In this document: one piece after another, positions 1 through 9,446 of the stretch
How positions within the stretch are numbered: position 1 is the stretch's first letter
Layout: each line of letters opens with the position of its first letter
DNA from: DASSUW01 sp963774155
GTDB lineage: Bacteria > Actinomycetota > Thermoleophilia > Solirubrobacterales > Solirubrobacteraceae
Direction of reading: 5' to 3'
Assembly: GCA_963774155.1 (NCBI GenBank)
Contig: CAVZDW010000010.1
Coordinates: 310,001-374,000, forward strand
DNA length: 64,000 bases
The notes under the pieces: generated by a model
Databases searched by the model: none
What the model saw: only the letters and a program-made list of their open reading frames with translations
What the model was told of the DNA's origin: nothing
Made by a program: the position numbers and the translations under genes

Positions 1-1741
<1,741 letters not shown>

Positions 1742-1999
1742 GGGTTTCGAGGGTCCTCCTCCGGGACAGGTCCTGGGTCGGCGCGCCAGCCTAGAACCAG
1801 TTCGGGCGCGTTTCGTTGTCCACGTGTCCAAAGATCGCGCCCGCGGGTTCGACCAGCTCAATGGCCGGTGAGGCATTGTCGCGCGCTATCGACCGGATGG
1901 AGAAACCCCGACGGGGAATCTTCGACATCGGGACAACGACACCTCGCGCCTCACGTTCGAGCATTCCGGCTGATGATTCCCGGAAGAGGAGGACTTGCG

Positions 2000-3466
2000 A
2001 TGAGAAGGACCGGCACCGCGCTGCTGGGGGCAGCGCTGGTTTCTGCCGTGCTGCCCGAACTGGCGCACGCGGACACGCTGGAGGCGGCGAACAACGGAGC
2101 GCTGCCGGACAGCGTGGCCATCAACTCGATCTGGGTGATGGTGGCGGCCCTGCTCGTGATCTTCATGCAGGCGGGCTTCGCGTTCCTGGAGATCGGGTTC
2201 TCGCGGGCGAAGAACGCCGGCACGGTGGTGGCGAAGATCCTCACGAACTTCTCGATCGCCGGGCTCATGTACTGGGCCGTCGGCTTCGCCTTCGCCTTCG
2301 GCATCGGCGACATCATCGGTCACGACGGGTTCTTCCTGCGCGGCTACGGCGATCCGCTGACGGCGTTCCCGGTGATGGGCCTGTCCGACGCCACGATCGA
2401 GACGAAGTGGATGTTCCAGTTCTCGTTCTGCGCCGTCTCGCTGGCCATCGTGTGGGGCACGACGCTCGAGCGGATCAAGTTCGGCGTCTACATCATCTAC
2501 GCGATCGTCTTCGCCGGGTTCATCTACCCGATCGCCTCCCACTGGGTGTTCGGCGGCGGCTGGCTGCAGAGCAACCTCGGCATGCAGGACTTCGCCGGCT
2601 CGACGGCGGTCCACCTGATCGGCGCCACCGGCGCCCTCGCCGTGCTCCTGCAGCTCGGTGCGAGGCGCGGCAAGTACGGCAGTAACGGCAAGCCACGGGC
2701 GATCCCCGGGCACTCGATGCCGCTCTTCGGCCTCGGCGTGCTGATCCTGTGGCTCGGCTGGTTCGGCTTCAACCCGGGCTCGACGCTGGGGGCGATGGAC
2801 GGGCGCTTCCCCGAGGTCGCGATGATCACGATGCTGGCCGCCGGTGCCGGCGTGCTCACCTCGATCGGCACGGCGTACTGGAAGACGGGCACGATCGACA
2901 TCGGCATGGCCGGCAACGGCGCGATCGGCGCTCTCGTCGCCATCACCGCCCCGTCGGGCTACGTCGAGGCATGGACCGCGCCGCTGATCGGCGGTCTCGC
3001 GGGCATCATCGTCCCGCTCGGCGTCTACGCGATCGACAAGAAGATCGACGACCCGGTGGGCGCGCTCACCGCGCACGGTCTCTGCGGTGTGTGGGGCACG
3101 CTCGCGTGCGGCTTCTTCACCTCGCCGCGACTGGCCGCGTACAACGGGTTCGGCGAGGGCGGCCTCGTCTACACGGGCTCGTTCGGGCAGCTCGGCACCC
3201 AGGCGCTCGGCGTCGTGACGGTGTTCGCCTTCGTCTTCACGCTCTCGTACATCACGTTCTACGCGATCAAGAAGACCTACGGGCTGCGCGTGACGGCTGA
3301 AGAGGAAGAAGCCGGACTGGACATCTCCGAGCATGGCATGTACGGGTATCCGGAGCAGTTCATCCCGGCGCCCGAGCTCATCGGCTACAGCCCCGCGCCC
3401 GGCCGCGTGCCGGCGCGTGAGACGCCTCGCGGCGCCACCACCACTACGGAGGTCCCGGCGACGTGA
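2000..3466 (+). CDS. amtB: Ammonium transporter AmtB
   Basis: Inner-membrane ammonium channel of the Amt/Mep/Rh family, 488 residues. The precursor begins MRRTGTALLG with a cleavable-looking signal ending near AHADT, followed by about 11 membrane helices. Diagnostic stretches are FMQAGFAFLEIGFSRAKN (helix 1-2), GSTAVHLIGATGALA with the first pore histidine, and DDPVGALTAHGLCGVWGTL with the second. The true start is the ATG at 2000, six bases after a GAGGAGG ribosome site; a longer open frame upstream is not coding. The stop overlaps the glnK GTG by four bases, the classic amtB-glnK pairing in which PII docks into the trimer and blocks the channel when nitrogen is plentiful. Confidence 0.96.
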   Translation: MRRTGTALLGAALVSAVLPELAHADTLEAANNGALPDSVAINSIWVMVAALLVIFMQAGFAFLEIGFSRAKNAGTVVAKILTNFSIAGLMYWAVGFAFAFGIGDIIGHDGFFLRGYGDPLTAFPVMGLSDATIETKWMFQFSFCAVSLAIVWGTTLERIKFGVYIIYAIVFAGFIYPIASHWVFGGGWLQSNLGMQDFAGSTAVHLIGATGALAVLLQLGARRGKYGSNGKPRAIPGHSMPLFGLGVLILWLGWFGFNPGSTLGAMDGRFPEVAMITMLAAGAGVLTSIGTAYWKTGTIDIGMAGNGAIGALVAITAPSGYVEAWTAPLIGGLAGIIVPLGVYAIDKKIDDPVGALTAHGLCGVWGTLACGFFTSPRLAAYNGFGEGGLVYTGSFGQLGTQALGVVTVFAFVFTLSYITFYAIKKTYGLRVTAEEEEAGLDISEHGMYGYPEQFIPAPELIGYSPAPGRVPARETPRGATTTTEVPAT

Positions 3467-3837
3467 AGAAGATCGAGGCGTTCATCCGGCACGAGGCGTT
3501 CGAGCCCATTCGCATGGAGCTGCTCGGACTGGGATTCCCGTCCCTGACCATCTCGGAGGTGAAGGGCTCCGGACGGCAGAAGGGCATCACCGAGCGCTAT
3601 CGCGGCGCCGAGCTGACCAACTGGCTGCGGCCGAAGGTCAAGCTCGAGTGCGTGGTCGCGTCGTCGGACGTGCAGACGGTGGTCGACGCCATCCTCAAGC
3701 ACGCCCGCACTGGTTCGATCGGCGACGGCAAGGTGTTCATCCTGCCGGTCGAGGAGGCCTACCGCATCCGCACCGGGGAGTCCGGTGAGGAGACGCTCCA
3801 GGCCCATCCCGAGGCGGCCGCCCAGGCCACCGCGTAG
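3463..3837 (+). CDS. glnK: PII nitrogen regulatory protein lacking Tyr51
   Basis: Trimeric PII signal protein, 124 residues, expected to sense ATP/ADP and 2-oxoglutarate and to gate AmtB. The first 60 residues align without gaps to E. coli GlnB: MKKIEAFIRH, EVKGSGRQKG, then the T-loop ERYRGAELTNW. Position 51, the tyrosine that is uridylylated in proteobacteria and adenylylated in actinobacteria, is leucine here, while Tyr46 is kept. Gln39, Lys58 and the C-terminal RTG segment remain. The C-terminus carries an extra Ala/Glu-rich tail. Start is GTG at 3463, overlapping the amtB stop (GTGA). No glnD or glnE-type gene follows. Family certain; loss of covalent control is inferred from the missing Tyr. 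Confidence 0.95.
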   Translation: MKKIEAFIRHEAFEPIRMELLGLGFPSLTISEVKGSGRQKGITERYRGAELTNWLRPKVKLECVVASSDVQTVVDAILKHARTGSIGDGKVFILPVEEAYRIRTGESGEETLQAHPEAAAQATA

Positions 3838-3859
3838 GAGCCGCCAGTCCGTACGACTC

Positions 3860-3896
3860 ACGACGGGGCGGCCGACCGGCCGCCCCGTCGTTCTTT
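3860..3896 (+). terminator. Strong hairpin terminator after glnK
   Basis: A perfect 14-bp stem (arms 3860-3873 and 3878-3891) with the tetraloop GACC is followed by TCTTT. This is a good intrinsic terminator for amtB-glnK. It ends only three bases before the ATG at 3900 of the next gene, so either that gene's leader is the hairpin itself or its real start is further downstream. Confidence 0.85.
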
Positions 3897-3899
3897 GAC

Positions 3900-5111
3900 A
3901 TGCCTGCCGAACCTGAAATCACCCCTGCCGCCACGACGCTGGTCGAGCGCCTGCGCGCCGTGCATCTCCAGATGCTCGACGCGGTGCTGACCGGCGACGG
4001 CCTGCAGGCCGTGGCCAACCTCGCGGCCGACGCCGCCGGCGGGCCCGTCGCCGTGGTCGTGCCGCGGCTCGGCGTGGCCGTGGCCTCCGACGGCGCCGAA
4101 GGGACGCTCCCGGCCGTCCGCCGCTACATCGGCGAGCAAGGCCGAGGCCGGGTTGCGCCCGTCCCGGCCGAGGTCGTGGCCGAGGTCCCGATCGCCTCCG
4201 GCGACGAGCGGATCGGCGGCGTCGTGCTGCTGGCGCCCGGCCGGCCGGAGCCCGAGGCCGTCGAGTTCCTGCACCTGGCCGCCGTCGCCGCGCTGACCGA
4301 GGTGGCGGTCGAGGAGGCGCGCGAGGAGGTCGAGGAGAACGTCCGCGGGTCGTTCCTGGAGGAGCTGCGCGAGCGGCCCGACGGGCTCGATCCGGCCGAC
4401 GTGGTGCGCCGCGCCGCGCGGCTCGGCTGCGACCTCGAGCGCGGCGCCGTGGTCCTGTGCGCCGAGCTGAGCTCCGAGCGCCCGCGCCACGTGGTGGCGC
4501 TGGTCTCGTCGGAGTACCCGGGGGCCCTGGCCCAGCACGTGGAGGGCGGGCCGTCCGGCCGCGTCTACGCGCTGCTGCCGGCGGCGGGCGACGGGGAGCA
4601 GGGCACGACGATCGCCGCCGCCCGCGCGCTCGCGGCGCGCCTGCAGCGCCACGGCGTCGTCGCGCTGTCGTCCTTCTACGCCGACCCGGCCGAGCTGGGC
4701 CGGGCGATCCAGGAGGCCGAGCTGGTGCTGGAGGTGCTCCAGCGCGGGGACGGGCTCGGCGGGCCGATCCAGGAGGACATCGGGACCGGCACCTACCGGC
4801 TGCTCTTCCGCGTCCTGGCCTCGCATCCGGAGGAGGTCCGGTCCTTCTACGAGGACACCGTGGCGAGCATCGTCCGCTACGACGACCAGTACCGCACCGA
4901 CCTCGTGCAGACGCTCGAGGCCTACCTCGAGCACAACTGCAACATGAACGCGACCGCCGCGGCGATCTACGCGCATCGCCACACCGTCGCCTATAGGCTC
5001 GAGCGGGTGAAGGAGCTGAGCGGCCTGGATCCGATGCAGACCGAGGACCGTGAGCGCCTCGGGCTTGGCCTGAAGGCCTACCGCATCATCGCGCCGGGCC
5101 TGCCGCGCTAG
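3900..5111 (+). CDS. PucR/CdaR-type transcriptional regulator
   Basis: Probable DNA-binding regulator, 403 residues from the ATG at 3900. The C-terminal 60 residues are the PucR-type helix-turn-helix: LEAYLEHNCNMNATAAAIYA, then HRHTVAYRLERVKELSGLDP, which is diagnostic. The middle (about 170-290) has the degenerate cyclase-like fold common in this family, and the N-terminal 150 residues look like a GAF-type sensor. Members control purine, sugar-acid or amino-acid use; the ligand here cannot be read from sequence. The neighbourhood (amtB, glnK, glnN) suggests nitrogen metabolism, as inference only. The glnK terminator abuts the start, so initiation at the GTG at 3960 or the ATG at 3972 is a realistic alternative. 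Confidence 0.85.
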   Translation: MPAEPEITPAATTLVERLRAVHLQMLDAVLTGDGLQAVANLAADAAGGPVAVVVPRLGVAVASDGAEGTLPAVRRYIGEQGRGRVAPVPAEVVAEVPIASGDERIGGVVLLAPGRPEPEAVEFLHLAAVAALTEVAVEEAREEVEENVRGSFLEELRERPDGLDPADVVRRAARLGCDLERGAVVLCAELSSERPRHVVALVSSEYPGALAQHVEGGPSGRVYALLPAAGDGEQGTTIAAARALAARLQRHGVVALSSFYADPAELGRAIQEAELVLEVLQRGDGLGGPIQEDIGTGTYRLLFRVLASHPEEVRSFYEDTVASIVRYDDQYRTDLVQTLEAYLEHNCNMNATAAAIYAHRHTVAYRLERVKELSGLDPMQTEDRERLGLGLKAYRIIAPGLPR

Positions 5112-5121
5112 CGGTGGGCGT

Positions 5122-5469
5122 GTGACCGGCCTCGATCCCGTCCGGCGGCCGGGCGAGTTCGTGTTCGTCGTCGGCGACGAACACGTGCCCGCCGAGGCGA
5201 CCGTCCGCGAGGACGAGGGCCTGACCCTCGTGCTGCCGCGGGAGCGCGCCGACGCGGAAGGGCTGGCCTACGACTTCGTCGCCGCGTGGATCACGCTGCG
5301 GCTGCACTCGGAGCTCGAGGCCGTGGGCCTGACGGCCGCGTTCAGCCGCGCGCTGGCCGACGCGGGGATCGGCTGCAACGTGCTCGCGGGCGTCCACCAC
5401 GACCACCTGCTCGTGCCGGCCGACCGCGCCGACGAGGCGATCGCCGTGCTGCGCGGGGTGCGGTGGTGA
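5122..5469 (+). CDS. ACT-domain protein (DUF2241/ACT_3-like)
   Basis: Small cytosolic protein of 115 residues. It matches the family with tandem ACT-like folds in which the C-terminal half reads AWITLRLHSELEAVGLTAAFSRALADAGI followed by CNVLAGVHHDHLLVP (given here in pieces); these blocks, including the HHDHL motif, are characteristic. ACT domains usually bind amino acids and regulate enzymes, but no specific role is established for this family. Start is GTG at 5122, ten bases after the PucR stop, so it is likely co-transcribed. Its stop overlaps the next gene by four bases. Function beyond ligand sensing is not assignable. Confidence 0.8.
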   Translation: MTGLDPVRRPGEFVFVVGDEHVPAEATVREDEGLTLVLPRERADAEGLAYDFVAAWITLRLHSELEAVGLTAAFSRALADAGIGCNVLAGVHHDHLLVPADRADEAIAVLRGVRW

Positions 5470-6131
5470 TCCTCGAGCTCCTGCACGCGGCCGCGGGCGG
5501 CGTCTTCCCGCCCGAGGACGGCGAGACCGCAGTCGTGCCCGCGGTGGAGGGTGCGCCGGTGGCGGTCCTGTCGTTCACCGCGCATCACGTGGTCGCCGCC
5601 GACCTGTCCGCCGCGGAGGTGCTCGGGCACGTCGACCCCGAGGACCTCAAAGGCCCGCTGGCGCCGGGGGTCCTGGCCTGGCTGGCCGAGCGGACCGGCC
5701 TCTACGCGGGCAGCCTCGACATCGTCCTCGCCTGGCGGCCGGAGCGGGCGGCGCCGGCGGAGGGCCTCGCGGTCGAGCGCGTCGAGCGGCCCGACCACCC
5801 GCGGGTCGTGCGGGCGCGCCGCTGGCGGGGAGAGCTCGAGGTGTGGGGGGAGACCGGTGGCCGCGGGATCGTGCTCATCGGGCGCGGCCTGGCCGGGCGG
5901 CTCGAGCTCAGCGTCGAGGTGGCGCCCCAGGAGCGCGACCGCGGGCTGGCGCGCCGGCTGGTCAGCGCCGCCCTCGTGGCGGCGGCGCCCACCGAGCCCG
6001 TCTTCGCGCAGGTCGCGGCCGCCAACGCCGCCTCGCTGCGTGCGCTCCAGCCCGCCGGCTTCGTGGCCATCGGGGCCGAGGTGCTGTACGGGCCGGTCGG
6101 CGATTTCTTCCGCCGGCGGCGCCGGCCCTAG
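5466..6131 (+). CDS. GNAT-family N-acetyltransferase, putative
   Basis: About 221 residues. The C-terminal half has the acetyl-CoA pyrophosphate-binding pattern of GNAT enzymes: ELSVEVAPQERDRGLARRLV, where R-D-R-G-L-A fits the R/Q-x-x-G-x-A loop. It is followed by VFAQVAAANAASLRALQPAGF, the usual strand-helix 'NxxSLR' end. The N-terminal half (1-110) is unlike GNAT and may be a substrate domain. GTG at 5466 overlaps the ACT gene stop (GTGA); GTG at 5463 is equally possible. The stop overlaps that of the convergent lipoprotein gene by four bases. Substrate unknown. Confidence 0.7.
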   Translation: MILELLHAAAGGVFPPEDGETAVVPAVEGAPVAVLSFTAHHVVAADLSAAEVLGHVDPEDLKGPLAPGVLAWLAERTGLYAGSLDIVLAWRPERAAPAEGLAVERVERPDHPRVVRARRWRGELEVWGETGGRGIVLIGRGLAGRLELSVEVAPQERDRGLARRLVSAALVAAAPTEPVFAQVAAANAASLRALQPAGFVAIGAEVLYGPVGDFFRRRRRP

Positions 6132-6730
6132 TCGCGCGGCGAGCTGTTCCCGTTCCCACGCACGACCTCGCCCTTGCCGTTGACCCGAGCCGGCACCGGC
6201 TCGTCGGAGATCACGACGCGGAACGAGCCCGTGGTGTTCTGGCCCGACGCCGGCACGGCCTTGCCGTCCAGCCCCGGTGAGACCGCGTAGTTGACGGTGT
6301 AGGAGCCGGGCCGCACGGCGGTCACCCGCCACTCGACCTCGCGGGTCTCGCCCGGGATGATCGGCCCGACGGCCCAGGTGTTGGTGGCCGCGGTGGCGCC
6401 GCCCGCGGGTCCCTCGTCGACGATCCAGACGGGCTTGCCGGTGTCGGCCAGCCGCTTGTCGGCCGCGGCCACGGCGAACGCGCTCGCCGGCTCGCCGTCG
6501 CCGCCCTCGGTGGAGACCGTGACGGCCAGGTTCGGCAGGTTGCGATCGTCCGTGTTGCGGACCGAGAGGCGCATCACCGTGGGCTGGGCGGTGGTCTGGC
6601 GCTCCGGGAACGAGGCGTCGACGACCTGCAACGTGAACTCGCCCTCGGGCTCGTCCTCGTCCTGCCGTTCGCTCCCGCAGCCGGCCAGAGCCAGCCCCGC
6701 GAGCGCGATCGCCACCCACGTAACCCTCAT
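6128..6730 (-). CDS. Predicted secreted lipoprotein
   Basis: 200 residues starting MRVTWVAIALAGLALAGCGS, a clear lipoprotein signal with lipobox LAGC, so Cys18 should be lipidated and the protein anchored outside the membrane. After an acidic linker (RQDEDEPEGE) the rest looks like one or two beta-sandwich domains (FTLQVVDASFPER, MRLSVRNTDDRNLPNLAV, EVEWRVTAVRPGSYTVNYAV), similar in style to CARDB/DUF4352-type adhesion or transport-accessory domains. No family name can be given with confidence. It diverges from the YrbE/Mce operon across 141 bp, which may hint at a role in the same envelope process; that is inference from position only. Confidence 0.8.
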   Translation of the reverse strand: MRVTWVAIALAGLALAGCGSERQDEDEPEGEFTLQVVDASFPERQTTAQPTVMRLSVRNTDDRNLPNLAVTVSTEGGDGEPASAFAVAAADKRLADTGKPVWIVDEGPAGGATAATNTWAVGPIIPGETREVEWRVTAVRPGSYTVNYAVSPGLDGKAVPASGQNTTGSFRVVISDEPVPARVNGKGEVVRGNGNSSPRD

Positions 6731-6792
6731 GACGCGGGCGAGCGTACCACCGGGTTTCGGGGTACAGCGCAAGTTCTCGGCACGGTTCCCGT

Positions 6793-6820
6793 TTGTGCCA
6801 CATGCAGCACGTCGCATAAC
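6793..6820 (+). promoter_or_regulatory. Possible promoter of the yrbE-mce operon
   Basis: TTGTGC (6793-6798) and CATAAC (6815-6820) are spaced by 16 bp and lie about 50 bp before the first yrbE start. This is a plausible sigma-70 type promoter, judged only by eye. Confidence 0.4.
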
Positions 6821-6871
6821 CTTCGGCGCCGTCGCCCAGAGAGGGGCGGCGTCAAACCTGGGGGAGAGAAG

Positions 6872-7678
6872 TTGGTCCGAACCGTCGCCGATCGTGCCTT
6901 CCTGCCGGCCAAGAGCCTGCTGGAGGAAGTGGGCGACATGATGATCCTGACGGGCAAGACGATCGTGTCTGCCCTCCGTCCGCCGTACCCGTACGGCGGC
7001 GAGTTCGTCAACCAGTTCCTCTTCGCGCTCAAGCTCTGCTGGTTCCCGCTGGTGGTCTCGACCGTCGCCTTCGGCTACGGCGCCCCGGGCCTGCAGGCCG
7101 CGAACTTCCTCAACCTCTTCGGCTCGATCGACCGCCTCGGCGGCTTCTTCGTCCTGGCCAGCATCCGCGAGTTCGCCCCGTTCGTGACCGCCATCGTGCT
7201 GGCCGGCGTGGCCGGGACCGCGATCACCGCCGACCTCGGCGCCCGCAAGATCCGCGAGGAGCTCGACGCCCTGCAGGTGCTCGGCGTCGACCCCGTCAAG
7301 AACCTCGTGGTGCCGCGCTTCCTGGCCCTCATGCTCGTCACCGGCCTGTTCGACATCTACGCGCTGCTCTTCGGCATCTTCGGCGGCGTCCTGGCCACGC
7401 TCACCAACGGCGCCCCGCTCGGCCCGTTCTGGGCGACCTTCTTCACGAACTCGTCGGTCGTGGACCTCTGGGGCTCGGTCCTCAAGTGCACGATGTTCGG
7501 CGCGATCATCGCCATCGTCTGCTGCTACAAGGGCATGACGGCCTCGGGCGGCGCCGCCGGCGTGGGCCGCGCGGTCAACCAGGCGGTGGTGATCTCCACG
7601 CTCGGCGTCTTCGCGTTCAACTACGTCTTCACGCAGACGCTGCTGGCCACCCACCCCGAGATCATCAACATCAAGTGA
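6872..7678 (+). CDS. yrbE1A: YrbE/MlaE-family ABC lipid permease A
   Basis: Integral membrane permease of the Mce/Mla lipid importer, 268 residues with about five to six helices. The family core is visible: REFAPFVTAIVLAGVAGTAITADLGARKIREELDALQVLGVDP (in pieces: GTAITADLGARKI, EELDALQVLGVDP), the cytoplasmic loop that contacts the ATPase, and KGMTASGGAAGVGRAVNQAVV near the end. The start is TTG at 6872, chosen because GGGGGAGAG (6860-6868) sits at ideal spacing and the frame has no better start. It overlaps the second permease by one base-triplet (TGATG). In actinobacteria such pairs carry substrate across the inner membrane, handed over by Mce proteins. Confidence 0.94.
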   Translation: MVRTVADRAFLPAKSLLEEVGDMMILTGKTIVSALRPPYPYGGEFVNQFLFALKLCWFPLVVSTVAFGYGAPGLQAANFLNLFGSIDRLGGFFVLASIREFAPFVTAIVLAGVAGTAITADLGARKIREELDALQVLGVDPVKNLVVPRFLALMLVTGLFDIYALLFGIFGGVLATLTNGAPLGPFWATFFTNSSVVDLWGSVLKCTMFGAIIAIVCCYKGMTASGGAAGVGRAVNQAVVISTLGVFAFNYVFTQTLLATHPEIINIK

Positions 7679-8478
7679 TGGGTCGTCAGTGGCTGGCCGT
7701 CCCGCGCGAGTGGCTCGCCTCCTTCGGCGAGATCGTCCGCTTCTGCGCGACCGTCGTGGCCGAGGTCTTCTCGCTGAAGGTCCTGCGCTTCTTCGGCGAG
7801 GCGCTGCGCCAGGCGGGCCTGCTCATCCTCTCCTCGACGCTGGTCATCTGGGGCCTGATCTTCATCACGGGCCTCCAGTGCGGCATCGAGGGCGCGTACT
7901 TCAACCGCGCCGTCGGCTCGCCGGCCTACGCGGGCGTGTTCGCCGCCTGGTGCGACCTGCGCGAGCTGGTCCCGTACGCCTTCGGCTACATGATGGCCGC
8001 CAAGGTGGGCACCGGGATCGTGGCCGAGCTCGGCTCGATGCGGATCTCCGACGAGATCGACGCGCTCGAGGTCATGGGCATCTCCTCGATGACCTTCCTC
8101 TGCGCCACCCGCCTGCTCGCCGCCTGGCTCGTGCTCCCGTTCATGTACCTCGCCGGCATCGGCGCCGGGTTCTTCGCGTCGTACCTGGCGGTGGTCGAGC
8201 AGATCGGGGAGGTCTCGAGCGGCGGCTACTCGCTCATCTTCTGGATGTTCCAGAACCCACCCGACCTCCTGTACAGCGTGATCAAGGCGATGGCGATGGC
8301 CACCGTGATCGTGCTCGTGGGCTGCTATTACGGCTACACGGCGAGCGGCGGCCCGGTCGGGGTGGGCACCGCCACCGCCAAGTCGATGGTGCTGAACATC
8401 GTGCTGGTACACCTGATCGGCATGCTGGGAACCCAGATCTTCTGGGGCGCCAACCCAAGGGCTCCCATCGGAGGATGA
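7678..8478 (+). CDS. yrbE1B: YrbE/MlaE-family ABC lipid permease B
   Basis: Second permease subunit, 266 residues. Conserved loop: GTGIVAELGSMRISDEIDAL followed by EVMGISSMTFLCATRLLA; terminal motif GCYYGYTASGGPVGVGTATA matches the YrbEB consensus. The N-terminus (MGRQWLAVPREWLASFGEIV) is amphipathic, as in MlaE where an interfacial helix precedes the membrane part. The ATG at 7678 overlaps the previous stop and its own stop overlaps the ATPase ATG (ATGA), so the three proteins are translationally coupled and should be made in fixed ratio. Confidence 0.94.
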   Translation: MGRQWLAVPREWLASFGEIVRFCATVVAEVFSLKVLRFFGEALRQAGLLILSSTLVIWGLIFITGLQCGIEGAYFNRAVGSPAYAGVFAAWCDLRELVPYAFGYMMAAKVGTGIVAELGSMRISDEIDALEVMGISSMTFLCATRLLAAWLVLPFMYLAGIGAGFFASYLAVVEQIGEVSSGGYSLIFWMFQNPPDLLYSVIKAMAMATVIVLVGCYYGYTASGGPVGVGTATAKSMVLNIVLVHLIGMLGTQIFWGANPRAPIGG

Positions 8479-9296
8479 GCATGGAGCAGCAGCGCGAAGA
8501 CGAATATCGGTGGCACACGGGCGAGCAGCGGCCGACCGGGACCAAGGACGCGGTCGAGTTCATCGACGTCCACAAGTCCTTCGGCCGCAACCAGATCCTC
8601 CGCGGGCTGAACATGTCCATCCCCGAGGACAAGATCTCGATGATCCTCGGCCCGTCGGGCACCGGGAAGTCGGTCTGCATCAAGCACATGGTCGGCCTCC
8701 TCTACCCCGACGAGGGCGACGTGCTGGTCCACGGCGAGTCGGTCCCGGGCATGCGCGACGACGACCTCTTCGACATGCGCAAGCGCTTCGGCGTCCTCTT
8801 CCAGGACGGCGCGCTGTTCGGCTCGATGAACCTCTACGACAACGTCGCCTTCCCGCTCCGTCAGCACACCGACAAGGGCGAGGAGGAGGTCGAGGACATC
8901 GTCATGCGGCGCCTGCGCGAGGTCGGCCTCGAGGGCTCGACGGACAAGATGCCGAACGAGCTGTCGGGCGGCATGCGCAAGCGCGCCGGCTTCGCCCGCG
9001 CCCTCGTCCTCGATCCCGACATCGTGCTCTTCGACGAGCCCGACTCCGGCCTGGACCCGGTCCGCACCGCACTCCTGTGCGAGCTGATCAAGGAGGTCCA
9101 CGAGGAGAACGGCGGCGCCTACGTGGTCATCACGCACGACATCATGTCGGCCAAGCGGGTCGCCGAGTACATCGCCGTGCTGTGGCGCGGGCGGATCGTG
9201 GAGTCCGGCCCCGCCGAGGACCTCTTCAGCTCCGACAACCAGTTCGTCCGGCAGTTCCTGAGCGGCGCCTCGCAGGGCCCGCTCGGGATGGAGTGA
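8475..9296 (+). CDS. mceG: Mce/Mla transporter ATPase (MlaF/MceG-like)
   Basis: ABC ATPase energising the YrbE permeases, 273 residues. Walker A GPSGTGKS, Q-loop FGVLFQDGALFGSMNLYDNV, signature LSGGMRKRAGFARAL, Walker B DIVLFDEPDSGLDP and switch histidine VITHD are all intact. The MRKRAG form of the signature is typical of MlaF/Mkl rather than other importers. In mycobacteria the ATPase gene lies away from the mce operons; here it is built into the operon between the permeases and Mce genes. The ATG at 8475 overlaps the previous stop; ATG at 8481 is an alternative. Confidence 0.95.
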   Translation: MSMEQQREDEYRWHTGEQRPTGTKDAVEFIDVHKSFGRNQILRGLNMSIPEDKISMILGPSGTGKSVCIKHMVGLLYPDEGDVLVHGESVPGMRDDDLFDMRKRFGVLFQDGALFGSMNLYDNVAFPLRQHTDKGEEEVEDIVMRRLREVGLEGSTDKMPNELSGGMRKRAGFARALVLDPDIVLFDEPDSGLDPVRTALLCELIKEVHEENGGAYVVITHDIMSAKRVAEYIAVLWRGRIVESGPAEDLFSSDNQFVRQFLSGASQGPLGME

Positions 9297-9401
9297 TTCG
9301 CGTTTCTTCGGCGCAGCGCGTCGTGGACGTTTGACCGACACGCGCGTTCACAGAAGGACGATAGGCTCCGCCCTTGTTTTCTGGGGGAGAGCGGAGACGG
9401 A

Positions 9402-9446
9402 TTGCCGGACCCAACCTTTGATCGGATGAGGGAGCACCGTCGGTGA
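9402..9446 (+). CDS. Possible 14-residue leader peptide before first mce gene
   Basis: TTG at 9402 begins LPDPTFDRMREHRR and stops at a TGA that overlaps the GTG of the next gene (GTGA). A strong GGGGGAGAG site (9383-9391) precedes it at about 10 bases, whereas the following mce start has no comparable site of its own. The same CTGGGGGAGAG string precedes the first yrbE start. It may serve only to couple translation. Evidence is circumstantial. Confidence 0.35.
   Translation: MPDPTFDRMREHRR

Noticed and set aside
1742..1999. GlnR-type operator between glnN and amtB
   Set aside because: GTCC-type direct repeats around 1821-1834 exist, but no spacing fits a GlnR box, so I do not call one.
1886..3334. 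Long minus-strand open frame across amtB
   Set aside because: Antisense shadow. amtB is unmistakable on the plus strand, and the shadow has no recognisable motif.
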